Positions 5,471-7,680 of a DNA stretch of 7,680 nt are shown here, in pieces. The notes under the pieces were generated by a model, which was not told the DNA's origin, did not search any database, and saw nothing but the letters and a program-made list of their open reading frames with translations. The position numbers and the translations under genes are program-made. The DNA is taken from the NCBI GenBank assembly GCA_030670615.1, contig DAOVBJ010000040.1:1-7680 (forward strand), in the 5' to 3' direction. Numbering within the stretch: position 1 is the stretch's first letter; the number at the start of each line of letters is the position of its first letter. This DNA comes from Candidatus Bathyarchaeota archaeon. GTDB taxonomy: Archaea > Thermoproteota > Bathyarchaeia > RBG-16-48-13 > GCA-020355125.

Positions 5471-6177
5471 TGAGTATAGAACTTGACGGAATAGCCCTTA
5501 TCAAACATGTTCGTGATCCAGACACTGAAGCCACTAAGTTAGTCAATAGCGTCCACAACATAAATATCAGCGAGAAGCGGAGCATTGTCGAGCACCGGAT
5601 CCCTGGCATGCAGGGCAGCGTCCTCCAAGATATGGGGAGGGAGCCTGTACGGATATCCTTTGAGGGGCTAGTCTTTGGTGAGGACGCTTTAAACTTCTTG
5701 GAGAGGGTTAGATCGAGGTACAAGGCTGGTCAGCCAGTGCCCTTTAGATCTGAAATATCGGGGGTGGCGGAGGTGACTCAGGTTTTAGTAGAGGAGTACC
5801 AGGTAGAGGAGGTGGGGGGAGTGATAAACACGTATACTTATTGGATCGTTTTACGGGAATACACTCCTCCACCTGAAGAGGAGGAGCCAGCTCCAAGCCA
5901 GGACGAGGAAGCTGTGGAGGCAGTGCAGCAACAAGCTGAGGACGACAAGGGATCAATAAACTACATAATCGGGAAGGTCGTGGACGCTGATGGGAACCCT
6001 CAAAGCGACGTAGACGTGAAGATCACCTTTGACGGGGGGGAATATATCGTCAAGACCGACGGAGAGGGGGTCTACAGAAAGGATGATCTGGATCCAGGAA
6101 TATACGCCGTCACAGTCGATGCGTCAGGATACGAGGATGTCGAGGAAGAAGTGGAAATAGAGTCTCAAGGAGCTTAA
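5470..6177 (+). CDS. Tube-to-baseplate connector with carboxypeptidase-regulatory-like domain
   Basis: This is a 235-aa protein from the ATG that overlaps the tape-measure stop by one base (TGATG), implying coupled translation; a TTG at 5467 is the alternative. Domain 1 (about 1-131) resembles the N-terminus of Mu gpN/DNA-circularisation proteins and the XkdP/Afp7 connector family. It has VEHRIPGMQGSVLQDMG at 40-56, then EPVRISFEGLVFGED at 58-72, and a final INTYTYWIVLREY at 119-131. An acidic, proline-containing linker follows (132-160; EEEEPAPSQDEEA). Domain 2 (163-231) has the carboxypeptidase-regulatory-like pattern: GKVVDADGNP, TDGEGVYRKDDLDPGIYAVTV and ASGYEDVEEEVEI, a predicted seven-stranded beta-sandwich. 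In PBSX-type tails the protein at this place ends in a LysM domain; none is present here. Expected role: joins the first tube ring to the hub; domain 2 may reinforce the joint or bind a surface ligand. Confidence 0.75.
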   Translation: MSIELDGIALIKHVRDPDTEATKLVNSVHNINISEKRSIVEHRIPGMQGSVLQDMGREPVRISFEGLVFGEDALNFLERVRSRYKAGQPVPFRSEISGVAEVTQVLVEEYQVEEVGGVINTYTYWIVLREYTPPPEEEEPAPSQDEEAVEAVQQQAEDDKGSINYIIGKVVDADGNPQSDVDVKITFDGGEYIVKTDGEGVYRKDDLDPGIYAVTVDASGYEDVEEEVEIESQGA

Positions 6178-6217
6178 GAAGGGGAATCAAAGAAATACAA
6201 TTTTGTGAGATTAGTGG

Positions 6218-6233
6218 TTAGTTAGCTAACTAA
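6218..6233. promoter_or_regulatory. Perfect 16-bp palindrome, possible operator
   Basis: TTAGTTAGCTAACTAA equals its own reverse complement. It lies 41 bases after the connector stop codon and about 160 bases upstream of the TATA box of the hub gene. Because it contains TAG/TAA every four bases, it stops all three frames on both strands. The core TAGCTAACT is repeated at 87-95. A dimeric regulator site is the likely reading. With no loop and no T-tract it is unlikely to be an RNA terminator. Confidence 0.5.
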
Positions 6234-6390
6234 ATAGATATCGGGCTATAACCTCTATGAGAGAATGGCAAACGCCTTCAAACCTATTATTACATATGTA
6301 GCAACGGGATAAAAAAAGGAGCTTGTGGTTCTACCGCTAACAGAGGATACTGGTTAACATAGTTTTCCCACTTCTTTCCAAATCCATATT

Positions 6391-6399
6391 TTTATAAAT
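6391..6399 (+). promoter_or_regulatory. TATA box of the hub-spike transcription unit
   Basis: TTTATAAAT, preceded by further T residues, is a good archaeal TATA box centred at about 6395. The usual spacing puts the transcript start near 6420-6422, about ten bases before the ATG at 6431. The leader would be too short for a normal ribosome binding site, and none is seen. That fits a leaderless or nearly leaderless archaeal mRNA. As a bacterial -10 element it lacks a matching -35 box. Confidence 0.55.
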
Positions 6400-6430
6400 T
6401 CAGGACACTATACATTATTTCAGAGTTTGG

Positions 6431-7393
6431 ATGCTTAGGCCTACTTATAAGATACAGATCGGATCCGAAACCTTTGAGTCAGGCCTGCGAAGCCCCGTTA
6501 TCAGCGTCAAGGTAAACCTCGACATGGACATACCAGCCGATAGCTTTGAGATCATATTTGGAGAAGGGAATAAAAGTTTCAAGATTGCAGAGGGAGACGA
6601 CGTCTCAATCCAGCTAGGCTATGAGGGAAGCCTTGAGGACGTAATAACGGGGGTGGTGGACAATGTGGAACCCGGACTCGCTGAGATAAGAGTTACCGGA
6701 CTTAATTATGTTGTGAAGCTTCTTGCACTAAGAGCGGATCAGCTTTATGAGAGTCAAAGTGCAGGGGGGATTGTCTCCGATCTTGCTAACAAAGCAGGTG
6801 TTAGCACCGGGGATATTTCGGATGGCCTCGGCTTCGCAATGTATGTCATTGATAATAATAAAAATGCGTATGAACACATTTGTGAGCTGGCTGAAAAGTG
6901 TGGCTTCGATGTCTACATGACTAATGAGAGCAAGTTGTTATTCAAGGAGTATGAGAGGGAGCAGCCCCATATTCTGGAATATGGAAAGGACGTCATTCAA
7001 GCTGATCTTCAGGAAGAAAAATCCAGTGTGGTGGGTGTCGTGGTCCAAGGAGAGAGTCCTTCAAGCTTCAAGGGAGCCGACACATCCCACTGGTTAACGA
7101 AGAGGCAGGTCGAGGGAATGGCTGGAAGCGGTGCCCGTCTCCTGATTCAGGACCCCACTGTGAGGGACAAGGACACCGCCGAGAAGGTAGCGAAGGCCCG
7201 TATGGATGCTCTTGCAAGGTTAGTGTCGGGAACTGTCAAGATCGTTGGAAAGACTGAGGTAAAACTGGGAGACACCATAGAGATTAGGGGCATGAAAAAC
7301 TCGAAGATGAATGGCGAGTTTCAGGTTAGAAGTGTGGAACATTATCTCGGCAAGACCACGGGTTTTACAACCGTAATCGGTTGGAGAAAGTGA
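6431..7393 (+). CDS. Baseplate hub protein (gpD / gp27 / Mu gpP type)
   Basis: This 320-aa protein is of the phage late-control gpD family, equivalent to Mu gpP, PBSX XkdQ and the N-terminal part of VgrG. Key stretches are an N-terminal strand pair (YKIQIGSETFESG, 6-18), the family signature GDDVSIQLGYEG (55-66) followed by DVITGVVDNVEPG (70-82), and EIRVTGLNYVVKLL (85-98). A middle domain has NAYEHICELAEKCGFDVYM (145-163) then SKLLFKEY (167-174). The C-terminal barrel has GKTEVKLGDTIEIRG (273-287) and GEFQVRSVEHYL (295-306). The protein should form a trimeric ring joining the tube to the spike. The ATG is ten bases from the predicted transcript start, with no ribosome binding site. The spike gene starts two bases after its TGA. 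No lysozyme or other enzymatic domain is fused, and the length is normal for stand-alone hubs. Confidence 0.9.
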   Translation: MLRPTYKIQIGSETFESGLRSPVISVKVNLDMDIPADSFEIIFGEGNKSFKIAEGDDVSIQLGYEGSLEDVITGVVDNVEPGLAEIRVTGLNYVVKLLALRADQLYESQSAGGIVSDLANKAGVSTGDISDGLGFAMYVIDNNKNAYEHICELAEKCGFDVYMTNESKLLFKEYEREQPHILEYGKDVIQADLQEEKSSVVGVVVQGESPSSFKGADTSHWLTKRQVEGMAGSGARLLIQDPTVRDKDTAEKVAKARMDALARLVSGTVKIVGKTEVKLGDTIEIRGMKNSKMNGEFQVRSVEHYLGKTTGFTTVIGWRK

Positions 7394-7395
7394 AG

Positions 7396-7680
7396 ATGTC
7401 CAATATGTTTGAAGTAATTAGAAAGATCGTTGATCACGAGATACGTAAGATACATGTCACAGAGCTTGGCGTGGTAACGTCAATTTTTCCTCATTCCAGC
7501 AATAGTGACAAAGAAAATTACGAGTGTAACGTCAAGTTGAAATATCGCGACCTGGAGCTTCGAAAGGTTCCTGTGGCCACTCAACACATTGGTTTGGCTC
7601 ACATTCCTAATGTGGGAGACCTCGTCCTTATAACCTTCGTGAATGGTAACGTGAATGCGCCTGTGATAATCGGGCGCCTC
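7396..7680 (+). CDS. Baseplate spike protein (gpV / gp45 / gp5 type), 3' truncated by window end
   Basis: The first 95 codons of a baseplate assembly protein V/VgrG-gp5 OB-fold domain. The pattern is an N-terminal helix (FEVIRKIVDHEIR, 5-17), an opening strand (ELGVVTSIFP, 23-32), then YECNVKLKYRDLELRKVPV (42-60), and the signature IPNVGDLVLITFVNGNVNAP (70-89) followed by VIIGRL. This domain sits on the hub and leads into a trimeric beta-helical spike, to which the PAAR-like protein encoded at the other end of the window probably binds. The ATG lies two bases after the hub stop; GGAG at 7383-7386, inside the hub gene, is its ribosome binding site. The frame is open at the window edge, so the beta-helix and any tip or effector fusion are not visible. 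Confidence 0.88.
   Translation, partial: MSNMFEVIRKIVDHEIRKIHVTELGVVTSIFPHSSNSDKENYECNVKLKYRDLELRKVPVATQHIGLAHIPNVGDLVLITFVNGNVNAPVIIGRL

Larger units (their letters stand above)
6178..6430. other. Non-coding gap splitting the tail cluster
   Basis: These 253 bases separate connector and hub genes, which normally abut in tail operons. No frame with a credible start exceeds about 15 codons. The stretch holds a perfect 16-bp palindrome at 6218-6233 and a strong TATA box at 6391-6399. An A7 run lies around 6313-6319, and AT-rich sequence without a clear intrinsic terminator makes up the rest. The simplest reading is the end of one transcription unit and the regulated start of another. Confidence 0.75.

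Noticed and set aside
6218..6233. Palindrome as an intrinsic terminator
   Set aside because: It has no loop and no T-tract and is AT-rich; it is better explained as a protein-binding site.
6218..6233. Palindrome as an artificial six-frame-stop scaffold linker
   Set aside because: Known linkers use TTAATTAATTAA-type cores flanked by N runs. This differs, has no N bases, and related natural motifs occur at 85-95 and 191-202.
1..7680. tRNA, rRNA or CRISPR array
   Set aside because: No T-loop/acceptor patterns, rRNA-like blocks or regularly spaced short repeats were seen when reading the non-coding stretches.

Overview
This window holds most of a contractile (myovirus-type) tail module, read almost entirely on the + strand. 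In order it contains: a PAAR-like (DUF4280) spike-tip protein, the tail sheath, the tail tube, a tail assembly chaperone with a -1 frameshifted extension, a 722-aa protein in the tape-measure slot, a tube-to-baseplate connector, a gpD/gp27-type hub, and the first 95 codons of the gpV/gp45-type spike. From the sheath onward the order matches the Bacillus PBSX (xkdK-M-N-O-P-Q) and phage Mu (L-M-41-42-N-P-45) tail blocks.

The host is probably an archaeon, though this is inference. TATA-like boxes sit about 30-40 bases upstream of start codons (near 323 and 391 bases into the 6000s), leaders are short, ATA and AGA/AGG codons are common, and no convincing bacterial -35/-10 pair is seen. A peptidoglycan-binding LysM domain, usual in the connector of bacterial relatives, is absent and is replaced by a carboxypeptidase-regulatory-like beta-sandwich. 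The lineage cannot be named from this sequence alone.

Layout: bases 1-361 carry no secure gene, but hold an imperfect inverted repeat (79-208), a dubious 29-codon ORF and a promoter. The PAAR-like gene (362-751) stands alone and is followed by a hairpin. A second AT-rich promoter region precedes the tight block sheath-tube-chaperone-tape measure-connector (892-6177). A 253-base non-coding gap (6178-6430) then interrupts the cluster. It contains a perfect 16-bp palindrome and a clear TATA box, suggesting that hub and spike are a separate transcription unit. The hub and spike genes are 2 bases apart and the spike runs off the window end.

How the parts work together (from the families): the spike and PAAR-like tip form the piercing point on the hub; the connector joins hub to tube; the chaperone and its frameshifted form guide tube assembly around the tape measure; and sheath contraction drives tube and spike into the target. 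No capsid, terminase, integrase, toxin or AAA+ ATPase gene lies in the window. It therefore cannot show whether this is a provirus, a tailocin-like particle or a domesticated injection system. The most notable points are the chaperone frameshift at an A9 run, the swapped C-terminal domain of the connector, the pairing of a DUF4280 tip with a PBSX/Mu-type tail, and repeated AGCTA-centred palindromic motifs confined to the gene-free stretches.
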